Assembly (NCBI GenBank): GCA_027924645.1 | Contig: BSBN01001807.1 | Location: 13,224,001-13,288,000 of the forward strand | DNA from: Cunninghamia lanceolata | Taxonomy: Eukaryota > Streptophyta > Pinopsida > Cupressales > Cupressaceae | Length of the DNA stretch: 64,000 nt | Reading direction: 5' to 3' | In this document: positions 49,661 through 61,677 of the stretch, one piece after another | Numbering within the stretch: the stretch's first letter is position 1 | How the letters are laid out: each line of letters starts with the position of its first letter | Program-made: the position numbers and the translations under genes | Notes under the pieces: model-generated | The model's input: only the letters and a program-made list of their open reading frames with translations | Told to the model about the DNA's origin: nothing | Database searches by the model: none

Positions 49661-49880
49661 GGGCGTCGACAAGACCAAGTGCTTCAATGGGACATGTCCT
49701 CATCGACTACTATGATGACGAAATATGCACATAAACATTATGGGTGCCGACTCAATGTGAACAAATTGCATGGTCTCAGATACCATCATTAACAAGAACA
49801 CAGAATCATTAAAAATAGTGTTGCAGTCTCACAAACTTTTATCAAGGTAAAAAAAAAACCATGCAGGCCGGTCATGGTCT

Positions 49881-50525
49881 CTAATCCTTGATGATGAAAC
49901 TAAAAGATTCAGATTGAGAAACAACTTCTCTACTGTTTAACTGAATAACAACTTTACCTATTTGGTCCCCAAACATGACGCTGGGAGTGTCATACAGTTC
50001 TTTACCCTTACTGTCATTGTGCATGCGATGAAGAATATATTTCCATCATATATAAGAATCCAAAACTTAATAATCAACTAAGACTTACCTGTGAATGAGA
50101 AGCCACAAATTTATCCACCGTTTCCTTGATACTAACGTTGATTCGTTGGCTAGTGTACATGCCAGGCATGGGCGTGGGCTTGGGGTAATTAGACCTATTT
50201 TTCCCACACCTGGGTGTGAGAAATAGGTGCTGTGAGGAGAGTAAAAGCGTCAGCCCTACCTGTAAGCGGATGACCCACGTGGTTTGCTAGGGCATTCTCC
50301 TTTGTATAATTTCCACCCATACTCAACATTCTTGCAAAATTTCTTGTGCTTCCCAACAAAATTCTTGGAGCTCTCACAACCCAAGTGTGGAGATTTAGAT
50401 ATATCCAGCCTCCCAGTTGTCGACTGTCGACCAGATATTATACCCTTGAAAGAAAACTGAAATAGGAGAATAGTAACTGCCCCAACTACCATGCCTCCCC
50501 CAAATAATGAAATGTTTTTCCCCAA
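49881..50525 (-). pseudogene. Unknown gene fragment with N-terminal membrane anchor, inside element F
   Basis: The minus-strand ORF 50525-50256 (89 codons) begins MGKNISLFGGG followed by a hydrophobic stretch VVGAVTILLFQFSF, like a type II signal anchor, then a Cys-containing segment (HLGCESSKNFVGK, KGECPSKPRG). Further downstream are PGMYTSQRINVSIKETVDKF, ending at a good splice-donor word CACAG/GTAAGT (junction at 50089/50088), and KELYDTPSVMFGDQIGK with QLNSREVVSQSESF (49881-50035). The composition is protein-like in one strand only. It runs in the sense of element F, opposite the PPR relic. I do not recognise the family. It may be a captured host gene with part of its intron structure. 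Confidence 0.45.
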
Positions 50526-52786
50526 ACTAACATAAATATTGCGGAATTAAAGTATTTGAGCATCATAATAATAAAACATTAAAATATTAAGATACTAAAA
50601 ACTTATTTAAATCTATAAATACCCCCAAATAAATCAATTTAATAATAGTAATAAAATAATTCACATTCAAACAACTTGAATAATTATCTTGAACTAGGTA
50701 ATTATCAATTACCAATTTAATCTTATTAAATATTAATAATAATAATGAGAATATTATATAACCCTATCAAATATTATAGTGGATCAAATATTAGTATGAC
50801 TATATAATGAAATCTAGGCATACAACATAACCCACTGAGTAGGACAGCCGTTAAAAGCCAAATCAAACATGTTCATAAACTGGGGCCAAAACGCAATTAA
50901 CCAACAAGATCCATCAAATTACAACACCTGACATACTGACCGAACTGACAGGTTGAACTAGACATGTCATGCATCCTGATCGAGGATGATGACTTGGGAT
51001 GTGGGACCTTAAGTTATCTTCGGAACAACTTATCCATTGGGTTTAAGGCACGCTCAGACCTGTTAATTCAGGTGGAGTGTCGATGCCGAATACCTACATC
51101 CTGCAACAAATGACATAGTCAAGCATGTATAGATGCATATAAGCTAACACTAGGTGAAAAAGGAATCACATCGCAGGGCACTCGCAAGTGAGTGATGTGA
51201 CATCATCCTTTCCACATCATATCAATCTAGATTAGATAACACATAATCATAACCAAATTGAATCTACCTCATTATCTGAATAGAACCATACACTGAACAT
51301 ATAGGTGCATGAAATTGAATAAGTCTCAGAAGTACCATCATAACAATTAAATCTAACAGAATCGGTCCATGAGATCCATTCTAACATATAACAATTGTAG
51401 TAAGATCGACATCTTAATCATTAGAATGCAAAACAATGTCAAAGCCTGCATTATCAGTGTCAGAAAAGAGATTATCAATAAAAACACACTAACTATCATA
51501 TGAAACCACACATGGATGAAACATCTATCTATATTGTACAACATCAATTGTTTACCTTACCTTAACTATTCCTGTTATTATACCTTCATATTCATGCGCC
51601 TTGATCAGTTCACCTGTACATCCAAGGTGAAAATGGAGGGGCACTACATGGCCAATGGCGATATTCGATCTGAGTATTTCCTTACATTCAATCTTGTGAA
51701 TGTCTCCTGACCTATTTCAACAAAGTTCACTTTGAGCACTCTTGCAACCCTGGTCGTCGTATGACCTCATCTGGGCATAATGTTAAGTAGTTAAATTTTA
51801 TTTGGCCATCTTGTAATGATGTTAATCTTTGGAATTGCATTTATCAAATATATCTATTCAATTGATCCTCCTACCTAATATTTCATCAAGAATGTAAACC
51901 TACAAGCTTTATTTTCCTGTCAACATTCCATTCCATATAACCCTGCGAGGATTTCTCTCCTCAAAGCAACTTCTTGCCACTCTGCTTTGCCAATGTAATT
52001 TGGTCAGTATTTAATCTAAACCTTGGCTAGCAATTGCTCAAAGATGCTTCAAGCCTATGCATCTTTGTGTGCACCAATGGTAAACTTAATATATTAGATC
52101 AATCTTTTGCCTCTATTAACCTCTAATGAGGCGTATTGGCTAAATGTCTATTGACCTAAGTTAAATCTTGAGATCGACATCAGATTCAGACAAATTGATT
52201 AAACCTCCTTAACTTGGTCATTTTCCTATAACAATTTATCATTTTAGTTGTCTAATAATATCAGATTCAACTGAAGGCCTTTTTGTCACATACCTTTGCA
52301 ATACAATTAAAAATCCTTATGGAGAAATGGCTGTGGTGAATTGTCCAAACCAATCATTTCCCCTTCATTATACGACTCTGTTACATTTACCAGATCCTAT
52401 AAATTTTGTAGAAAACAAATTCATTAATTTTGATTATCTCTCTAAGACAATTCGCCCAAAAGAGACGCATGTCTCAACATTTGTATTGATATCTTATATG
52501 AATTGGAAATTATTGTTTTTGGTTATGTAAATCACTGAGCCATGCATATTGAAATCCCTAAACATAGTAAAATAACTACAGTCATTTAGGGAAATTGTTG
52601 TTTTGATTATAGCAAAAAAAAACTACTACATCTTTATCCATTAGTCAATCGATTCCTTGAAATTTGGAAGTAAATATATATATAATTCATACATATTCCA
52701 CGTCTCTCTCTCTATGGCCTATAATTACATTTAAGGATAATTATGAATATGAATAGATATCACTATAAGTAGTTTTAATTTACTTA

Positions 52787-52790
<4 letters not shown>

Positions 52791-52876
<86 letters not shown>
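52791..52876. repeat. (TA)n microsatellite, about 86 bp
   Basis: Pure TA tract at the element B 3' LTR site that is (TG)56 in the 5' LTR. Confidence 0.97.
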
Positions 52877-52879
<3 letters not shown>

Positions 52880-54909
52880 TCATTAGAAATTTTAAATGAT
52901 TCATTTACTTGTTTATAGATAGGTAGTAATAACATAAGTCATACTAATTTGTATAAGCTTAGTAAATTAGAGAATTACGAGAATATTAGTGGTAATAGAT
53001 ATAAGAAATAAGAAAAAAGGATTAAATTTAGCTTCTAAAATCCATTGTGTTAGTAAATTAAATTGGGATATTAGAATATTTTATGACTAAATATAATGAC
53101 ATTGGTTTTAATTTATGAGATTAAATTTATTCATCTAGATAGAATTTATCTATTTTTGATGGTTTACAATGACTATCAATTTTCAAATCAACTAAGATTA
53201 AATTATTAATTAGGATTTGTAGGTTAAATTTTGAATATTGAGAATGATAGGGTTTTATAGCTCTTTTCCTTTTACTTAAGTTATAAGAAAACTTATGTAG
53301 GATGTTAATATAGCCTAATTTATGCAAATAACCATAATCAAAATTTGACCCCTAGATATTGTAAGTTCACATTACAAATGCAACATATGTGCATCATTAA
53401 AGAACATGAATTGTGTGTATTTAATGTTATTTTCGATTCTCATAATCCTATTTTATTAAGGACTAGTTAAAAAGTGCTTGTAGTATTTTAGTGTAATAAT
53501 AGTGTCAATTGAAGGTTTAATTGATTATAGATTTATAAATGCCTTCTTATTGTATTATACCCTCAGTATTTGATCATTTGTCTCTAGTAGATGTTAGAAC
53601 TAATTTAATTTGGGTTGTTAGTATCGTTGGCTCCAAAGGCTTAATTGGTGTGTTCCGGGGTTGTCTTAGTGTCCTTGTTACATCTGTTAGTATGAAGATT
53701 GATTGTTATGAACCTTGGACTTTTTATAGTGATTCTGTGTTGATATCGATATGCAAGAGGAATAGATGCCTCGCTTTATCTGTGTATGTATATCAATGGG
53801 GAAAAAAACCTATTAGATGGTAGGGTCACTAGTTGCATGTAGGAGGGTGGCTTTCATAGAGGGGTCGGTGCCCAAAGTGGCTACCTGGATAACCCTATGG
53901 AAGTCGTAATTAAGTGAAAACATAATAATTTATCTAGGAGGGATTGGGTAGTTAAATTATTTAATAAGATAATTTGGAATGCCTCACCCATGCTTGTAGC
54001 ACTCTCTCAGGCTAAGGATGGGATGAGAAGGCCTGGTTGGCATGGTCGACTTCCTTGTCTTCATGAAAGGATAGTTGATTCCACATGGATCACCCTATCG
54101 AGCCAATGCCTAGAGAGAGGCTACCAGGATAACCATAGATGGGGGCTGACATCTAGTGAAAGACAGCCAGGATAACCCATGTTAGGACCATACAATGACA
54201 CTCTTCCTACTGCAGCATAGTTATCACTCTTATGTTTATACTTGTTGATCATATTGCCTCTGAGGGTATTGTCGAGTCATTGTTTTATTCTTGAGTCAGT
54301 GTGTTCATTGTTGGTCATTGTATCTTTATATCTGTGCCATCTTGACCTTTGAGGGGCCTCATTGTTATCTCCTAGCTTGGGGGTGGACCTTAGGGTTCCA
54401 CATGGTCGGGTGGATGAGCTTTAATCCATTGGTCTTTTTGCATCTTGGTTCGTGCTTTGGACAGATATGCCTCTCCAGTTTCCAGTACTGTATCTGCATC
54501 TGAAGACATATACTATACCTTATGGATCCATATTTGTGTATCTATGATATTCATTATGTAATTTTAATGTAATCAGACATGAAAGCCTTGTATCTATATG
54601 ACTATGTATCATGATCTCCTCTTTACTTGTAAACATTATTGTAAAAGAATGATGTAAGTTTTTGTAATGTAATAAATGTTGTTCATGGATTCTAAGACCA
54701 TTCAAGATGTATCATGTACGTTATTGTTCTATGTTTAAATTTCTTAATGCAGTTGTGTTTCCTTAGAGATGTTAGTTGTTAGATAGTTAATTTGTTGTAA
54801 CTAGTTGATATTATATCTGGTGATCATTACTTTTACTTGTAAAAAAAAATTCCACACTTTATTACATAGTTAAACCTAACTCTCTAGGGTTGCATGACAG
54901 GGCATTACA

Positions 54910-55522
54910 CTTATGAATGAAAAATAGTATCACTTTTAACCAGAAAGTGAAGTAAAGGTGGTGCTTTTAACCTGAAAGAAGTAAATGTAGGATTCATCCA
55001 ATAACTAGAAGCTCATAGACTTCCACCAAACTAACATATACATGGATAGATAAAACAAATGCTATACACCATACTTGATCACCACCATGAACAATATATC
55101 AAAAGATAGATAATTCCTAGTAGTGAGCAAGAAATACAAATATCCAATCACCTCAATACACAAATATCTTCAATACCAGTAGCAACACATTTAACATAAG
55201 AAGAATATGAATCCAAATCACCATAGCACAAAGTTTATGATCATACAAATCACCACTATATTGATTTCTATTGCATGTATATAAAGTAATGGAACATAAA
55301 GCCAAAATTGATCTATCACCAAAACACAATTTGCCAAAAGATCCGTATCATGACTAGATAATCAAATTCATAGCTAAGCTGATCATAACTATCTTAAACC
55401 CTAATGGCTTCTTGAAGACAACTGATTAAAAGAAGTTTTAAACAATAGTAATAATAAAGGGCCTGCCAAAGCCAATAGTTTTTGAGAAAATATGAGAAAT
55501 TAACTAAAGCATATGAAAGAAA
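54910..55522. other. Flank right of element B
   Basis: It starts with the right CTTAT duplication. No gene or repeat is recognised. It lies between element B and the end of the orphan minus-strand ORF. Confidence 0.45.
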
Positions 55523-58508
55523 CTAATTGAGGATCACCACATCCTCATCTCTGTTATCAACTTCATCTGTCGCTTCCTCTTCTCCCACCTGTTCATCATT
55601 CCCAGTGCCACTTTGCACCATTTGAAATGGCTGTACTCGCAGCTTCGCTTTGTATGTTCTATATTTGTTGATTACAGGTGTCAAAGACATTCCATGTGGA
55701 GTCTTGGTCATGATGATCCTACATTTTATTTTACTCATTACTCTATCTGCATCTGCAACCTTTTGATGTACATCACTAAATTTGGCCCTGACAGTATTGA
55801 TATATGCTGCCATACTTGTAATCTTACAAAATGACTCCCCTATTATAGTATCATAACTCAATATGTCTTCAGTTACCAACTTCTTGAAATTTTGTTTGAT
55901 CTCTTTGACATCTAGTAGTTTCTCATCATCGGTCTCATTAGCCTCGACCTCTAGAACAATAAAGTTCTAATCCTCATCATCGCAGAGAAGTAAGTTGCAA
56001 TCGCTTTCCTCATCTCATCCTCAACAGAAATAATTAGGTAGAGCTTCCACTCAACTACATCCACCCATACATGTGTGTCTAATTCCTTAGAATCATTCAA
56101 GATTTTCTTGGCCACTAGGATACCAACATCCATATTAGCCATCTCCTATATTTCTTTAGAACCTAAAGATAGGCTATTATGATCACTTCTAGCTATTTGG
56201 AATTCAACTATCAAAGTTTCTCTCTTCCCATGGGTGGAATTAAATAGTTTAACTACCTCCTCGACAAATAAAAGACCATAAAAATGACCTTTTTGACCCA
56301 TTGATCCATAACATTTCTCAAAGACAATGAAGTTTTAACTTGTTCTAACAAATTGGGATCAAGGGCATTTAGATTCACATCGAGAGGGGCTTCTGCCAAG
56401 GGTGCTATCATCTAAACAATTGACTAAACAAATAAATACAAGGAACTTACCTGAGCCAACAATTAAGAATTCTCCTCTTGCTATCTTTTGACCCTTTTAG
56501 ATATATTGTTGACTAAATATTTGACATGATAGAGATCACCTTAAGCAGTTGAAGGTCCCAAATCCACTATGCTCATCCTAAACTCAGCTTTAGTTACTTA
56601 ATCTTCATTTTTGCTTCCCACTAGGTCTGTAATTTCTAGGAATTGATTCCTTGAAGTAGGGTCAATTACCATCCTTGACATCCTCCTGGCATGTTTAGGC
56701 TTAGGGGTATTCTGTAACAACTTGGCCATAGTATCAACATAGGCATCCACTGGAGGTGTATACCTTATCTTCTTTACCATTACTTTCTTCAACTGGGAAG
56801 AAGATGGGGAGGAAGTATTAGTAACCTTAACCACACTCATTGTACCATCCATAGGCATAGGAGTGAAATTTTGTTCTGGGAGTTCATTTGGATTGGGGGA
56901 ACTAGGAGTACTTAGCAAAGATTGCAGCATACTATCTTCTCCTAACTGAGTAAAAATAAGAGAGTCACTATCACTTACAGGGTTGTTAACAAATGGCACA
57001 TGGTCTGCCTTTGATGAAGAGGCATCCAATATGGTATTACTTTTTGCAGGTTGACCATCTTTTTCACATGATGTTTTCATCTTACCAACCTCATTAGGGT
57101 TTCCATCACCATCTCCATTCGATTGTGAGCCAACTCTCTAAAGAGTTGGGTCCACACTAGATGATTTTATTTGAGAGTGAGCAGTCTAGGATCTATTTTG
57201 ACCTTGAGAGGATAACTCTCTAGGCACTATTGAACACATCCTTTCACCTTCCCTTTTAGCCATTTCTCTATCCTTCTAATCACTGAGAAAGAGCGAAACT
57301 CAACATCTATGATTTCTTTTTCAAACCACCTCATAGGAGGAAGAGATTAAATTCAGAGAGCAGCTTATCAACACTTATAGCGCTATCATTACTATTGCAA
57401 CAATAAAATGACAAAGACAAGGAAAGATTAACCTTTCTTCTTCATGGCATGGTACTTCACATTTACAGTCACCATTTGACGACACAGCTCCAGAAACACA
57501 AGGTAGTCAGACGAGTACTGTGGTAATTTTAACAGGACATTTTCATAACCCCCAATTCTCAGGTAGGAAAAATAATTAAACTGAATATAGAAACTTCCAA
57601 AATTCATGACCAATGCAGCCGCTTCAATAGAAAATCTCCATTCCAATGAGCCATCAATCTTCTTAGAAAAAACATAGAAAAAACGTCATTTACAATTCTA
57701 AAATCTCTCATACCTTCAGTCTTCTGCAACTAGGGAAAGGTCTAATACATAGGTGTACCAGAAATAGGAGTCCCTTGAATCCTTAGACCAGGCCAAGTAG
57801 CCTCTTTATGAGCCAACATATAAATCAGCTGGGAGCTCATGTAGAACTTGATGTCTATTGTGAAATTCATCAACTGTTCATGCATACTTTCGCTAATTAT
57901 TCTAGCCCAAACAATGTGATGATCTCCATAGAGTAGCAATATAAACCTACACATCCAAAAAGAGAAAGTGTACGATTTTGGGCTCCAACCACACGATTCA
58001 ATAAGGTTATCATATCAAAAATTTCTTCTTTGAAGTGACTCCTCTTGAGATTAGCAGGAAGCCACGATTTCCCCTTTCTTTCAATTTCCAACCAACTCCT
58101 AGAAATACAAGTTTGACACCAATCCTTTCTTTCTTATAATATGTCCAAGTAGAGGACACAGAAACATTAGAATTATCTTCATGTTCCTCCAGATTCAGGG
58201 CTAAAGTGATAGATTCAGAATCAATCCTTGCCACCACAAAGCCATCTGGGGCTCTGATTTCTTGAGACTTCAAAAAGTAATTGTTGGCACAAGCTACAAC
58301 TAACTCAGGAATGCATTGCTAGTGGAAACCCTCCCACTTTATCCAACCCACTGATGACAATTTTATTTGCGAGGGGAGTTTGGCCTTTAGACTGCATTTT
58401 GCTCCAAAAATCCTCAAAATGAATGTGGCCCAATTTAGCGTCCTTTATGCCTCACAAACCATTCTCCACAACAGGGACCATAGGAGCCCCTTGAAACTTA
58501 AATTTCAT
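55523..58508 (-). pseudogene. Orphan TE-linked ORF of about 1,000 codons (decayed)
   Basis: The ATG at 58508-58506 lies about 140 bp beyond the LTR at 58648, much as gag lies 150 bp beyond the element A LTR. Fragments in several frames follow in order: FKFQGAPMVPVVENG, GHIHFEDFWSKMQSK and PELVVACANNYF (58280-58508); RAPDGFVVARIDSES (58200-58260); a helical stretch HFKEEIFDMITLLNRVVGA, ARIISESMHEQLMNF and FYMSSQLIYMLAHKE (57740-58050); LKLPQYSSDYLVFLELCRQ (57480-57560); a Ser/Thr/Pro-rich stretch (56600-57080); a coiled stretch and a Glu/Asp-rich C-terminus ending VVILN (55523-55879). No gag, protease, RT or integrase motif is seen. The middle part resembles plant retroelement-linked proteins of unknown function, from memory only. 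Confidence 0.55.
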
Positions 58509-58647
58509 CTTCACTGAACTAAGAAACTAGATAGCCAGGAACTTGGAAGCACTCACAGATAATGTAGGAATATATAGTTTATTTACAGGAAATTCTCTAT
58601 GCAAATACATGAAAACAAAAGGATTCCACCACCTAAGAGAAGTGTTG
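58509..58647 (-). other. Leader between LTR and orphan ORF
   Basis: A 139-bp gap. A primer binding site like that of element A is not visible next to the LTR. Confidence 0.35.
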
Positions 58648-61327
58648 TGTTGGTTCTTTCTCTCTGAATCGGCAGAGGGTTTGCCAATTCCAATGCATAG
58701 GCAGATTCGGCCAACAAATACAAGAGGTTGCGTGAGCTACCTCCCCTTCACTTCTGGTTTTGTCGCACCAAGGGGGGTATCCCTATAGCTAAAGATTTAA
58801 CCTTGACTCTCCCAATAGAAAGATTTAGCTTTACAACAATAGGCAAAATACTCACATGTTTGGACCAAGATTTGCATGATAAGTCACTAGGCTGGCAATG
58901 TTATTAGACATATCTAACTGGTTAGGAATGAGAATATGCAGGGGTCCTATTCTTACTCCTACAACTAATAGGTTGGAATTATGAAAGGATTTGTATTATG
59001 TTTTGGATGCAAGATAGGGGGTTTTGGATCATAACTACTACACAAGGGTAGACCAGTGCCTATCTTAGGGCAAGGAGTCAACTAGACGTATACAAATGAA
59101 TGATTTGCACTGGCATTCAAGTTTCAAGGGGTCAGATTGGTTCTTGCCTTACAAACACCACCCAAGACTGAGTATTTAGCTGCTTCTACTTACACATATC
59201 CTAGCTAACATACATTCTTCTTCATACTTAACCTAAAATAGTTTAAACCACTCCTTGAATGGAAGTCACAAATCAAGCATACAATACAAAAAGTCTATAT
59301 TCTAGAATCTGAGAAACCCTTAGCAACCAGATTCAGAAGAAGTGATGCATACAGTAATGGAGAAAAACAACTAAACACATGCAAAGAAGCATTTTTCCTA
59401 TAAACACAACATGAAACTGAACATATGTGCAAGGTGCATTCAAATGCAACTCATAAACTCACAAAAAGAGATAGAACTGCCAAGAAATGCTTCTGGTCTT
59501 CGTTATTTCTCCAAAAATTGCCCAAATCTTCCACCACCAGGAAATGAGTGACACAATTCTGATATACCCGGAACGTGTACTCAGCAATCAAGTACAAGGT
59601 CACTTCAAAATTTTGCCAGATACAATGCACTATGAAAATGGTGCCTGAAACATTCAATGCAGTAGAGAGACAAAGAGGAAAGGAGTAAGTGAGATCGGGA
59701 TGTGAGCCACTGACTGAAGATTTTCTTCTTTAATCAGGTAGTTGACCTGTCAATCAAGACCATGCCTCTAGAAATTTTGGCATTAATGGCCAACCTACCG
59801 GCGGGATACAGTAATTGCATGCTCTGGAACTCTTCCCACCTAAAACGCAATTGTGAATACATAGGAAAACCTTCCTATGAAAATTTAAAATAGGGCCGTT
59901 GATTCCTCCCCATCGCCAAGATCAATGGCATCAAATCGCGCTGAAAAGTCATCAACCAATAAAATTACGCCACGCAGGCGCATTCTCCCCCTTGACTTTT
60001 CACATCGTGAACATACATTTTGCCCTTTCACCCATTTTGCCTTCAGATCCTTGCATATGCAGTTGTATATGCATACAATTGACTTGAACATGTGGCAGCA
60101 CCAGATTGGATCACTATCACTAAGCATTGGCCTCTTCATCGGTAATCCATTGTATCTTCATTTGCATCTACGGTTGTATGTGCAATTGTATATACATACA
60201 ATTGCAAACATACAAGGGCAGACCCCAAATCATTATGAAACACTTTGAAATCATAGTCGGGTCCAGGCCTTGTATCTAACTCTTTGTACATCACCTTGTA
60301 TATCACACATACAATGTGCAATATACAACCCGCGGACCCCAGCCTAAAATCTGCCATAATAGATTTTCCTTTCGCGTCCGAGTTGTATGTGTGCCTTTAT
60401 CTATTGCATTGTATATCACACATACATACAACCCATGGAACATACAACTATGCGGACCCCACCATGCTTTTAAAACATTGACTTTGACCATACCTGCTTT
60501 GCATATTTCTTTGTATATGCCCCTTTGTATGTCTAAACATACAATGTGAATTTACAAGCAATCGATACATACAAACATGTCGGCCTTTATCAACTAACCT
60601 GCATACCTTTTCAGGTCTGGGCCTCGTATATCAGGAAAGTATATGCCCTTGTATGTGCGATTGTATGTGCAAAGATACAATCACCTTTTGGTGCAATTGG
60701 TAGGCCCCAGGCTTTGTATCTCTTGCATATGTATAAACTTTGCACATTTCATTTGTATGTTGCCGCCGATGTATCATTTGCTTTGTATATCTACTTGCAT
60801 CTTTCCACTTTGCATCATCAGCCATCGGAAAGACAATTAGTTGAGCTATCGATGCATGTTGTTTCACCGATGATCCTTTTGCACATTTTCCTTGCATGTC
60901 TGCCTTGTATGTTAAACATACATACAATCCCCCTTTGCACATTCATGTGGGCCCGACCACCAATTTAACCCGATTTAAATCTTTTTGAGGTCTGCCACTT
61001 GTATATACCCATTGTATATCAAATATACAACACAATATACATGCAAAGCCTTACATACAAGCATAGAATATTCCAAGAATCTACGATATACAACCTGATA
61101 TTCATACAACGATGCATACAACTATTCTTTCACCTTTTTGAAGCCGATTAAAATTTCCTCTCGGGTCTGGCCAATGTATAACTGTGCTTGTACATTAGAT
61201 ACAATGGCCAAATACAAAGATACATACAAACTTATAAAAGGCTAAGGGACTTAGAAATTTGAGGGTTTAAATAAAAAGACCAATAGGTTTTCAAGCTCGA
61301 AACCCTAACCCTAGGTGGGCACCACCA
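58648..61327 (-). repeat. Third LTR of the element A type, 2680 bp
   Basis: It starts TGTTGGTTCTTTC and ends GGGCACCACCA on the plus strand and follows the element A LTR in order: CACCAAGGGGGGTAT near 58770, the middle block with CAAATCAT and CCAATCTT-type text, the hairpin-word module (about 60040-61230) and the CCCTAACCCTAGG word near the right end. Divergence from element A copies is much larger than between those copies, so this is another subfamily. The right flank (61328) matches element A interior, while the left flank carries an ORF at leader distance. It may thus be shared by two elements. Confidence 0.82.
60040..61230. repeat. Hairpin-word module in the third LTR
   Basis: Inverted TGTAT/ATACA words recur densely. 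The best is 60181-60206, a TGCAATTGTAT arm, four-base loop ATAC, and ATACAATTGCA arm, an exact 11-bp hairpin. Others lie near 60051-60079, 60290-60312, 60410-60430, 60906-60926 and 61002-61030. Confidence 0.8.
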
Positions 61328-61677
61328 TTGGCTCTGTCTAGGGATGCATGTCTCTTGCAGGCATGGCAAGAACTCCAGAACTCTAGGATGCAGACCAGGT
61401 CTTATCCATTTGGCAATAGAGTCAAACGTTGCACCGACCTGCATCACAAATCACTTTTTTTTTAAATTTACTTGGCGGCCCAGGGACACCAAAAAGGAAA
61501 AACCAAAATTTTCCTCTGTCAAATGCTTGATTCTGATCTGAACGACCCCAACCACAACTAAAAACATCAACATAATCTGCCCATAGGCTGATCTTGTCAA
61601 TTACATGCTTTACCATTTTTGAAAACTTGCCTCTATCAGTATTTAGTGTAGGGGCACCCAATCCACAGTGGCCTCCA
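61328..61677 (-). mobile_element. Interior remnant next to the third LTR
   Basis: The first bases match the element A interior next to its 3' LTR (TTGGCTCTGTCTAGGGA). An 87-codon minus-strand frame (61422-61685: HGGHCGLGAPTLNTDRGKF and FFLFGVPGPPSKF) fills the rest but has no recognised motif. It is cut by the LTR of element D. Confidence 0.45.

Larger units (their letters stand above)
45501..51648 (-). mobile_element. Element F: inverted LTR-type insertion inside the element B LTR
   Basis: Bounded by TGGCC duplications (45496-45500 and 51649-51653). Read on the minus strand it starts TGTAGTGCCCC and ends GGGGCGTTACA, the same family of ends as element B. Parts align with element B LTRs in inverse orientation: 46200-46600 with about 53850-54220, and 51000-51648 with the first 550 bp. 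Thus F is a solo LTR or LTR-dominated relative, 6148 bp long. Its centre (about 47900-50530) has no counterpart in the element B LTR and carries gene fragments on both strands. No gag or pol is seen. Confidence 0.82.
43731..54909 (+). repeat. Element B 3' LTR, split by element F
   Basis: It begins TGTAGTGCCCCTCATTTTGG and ends GGGCATTACA. Without element F (45501-51648) and one copy of TGGCC it measures about 5.03 kb and follows the 5' LTR throughout. A short A/T-rich microsatellite block lies at about 44140-44165. Confidence 0.9.
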
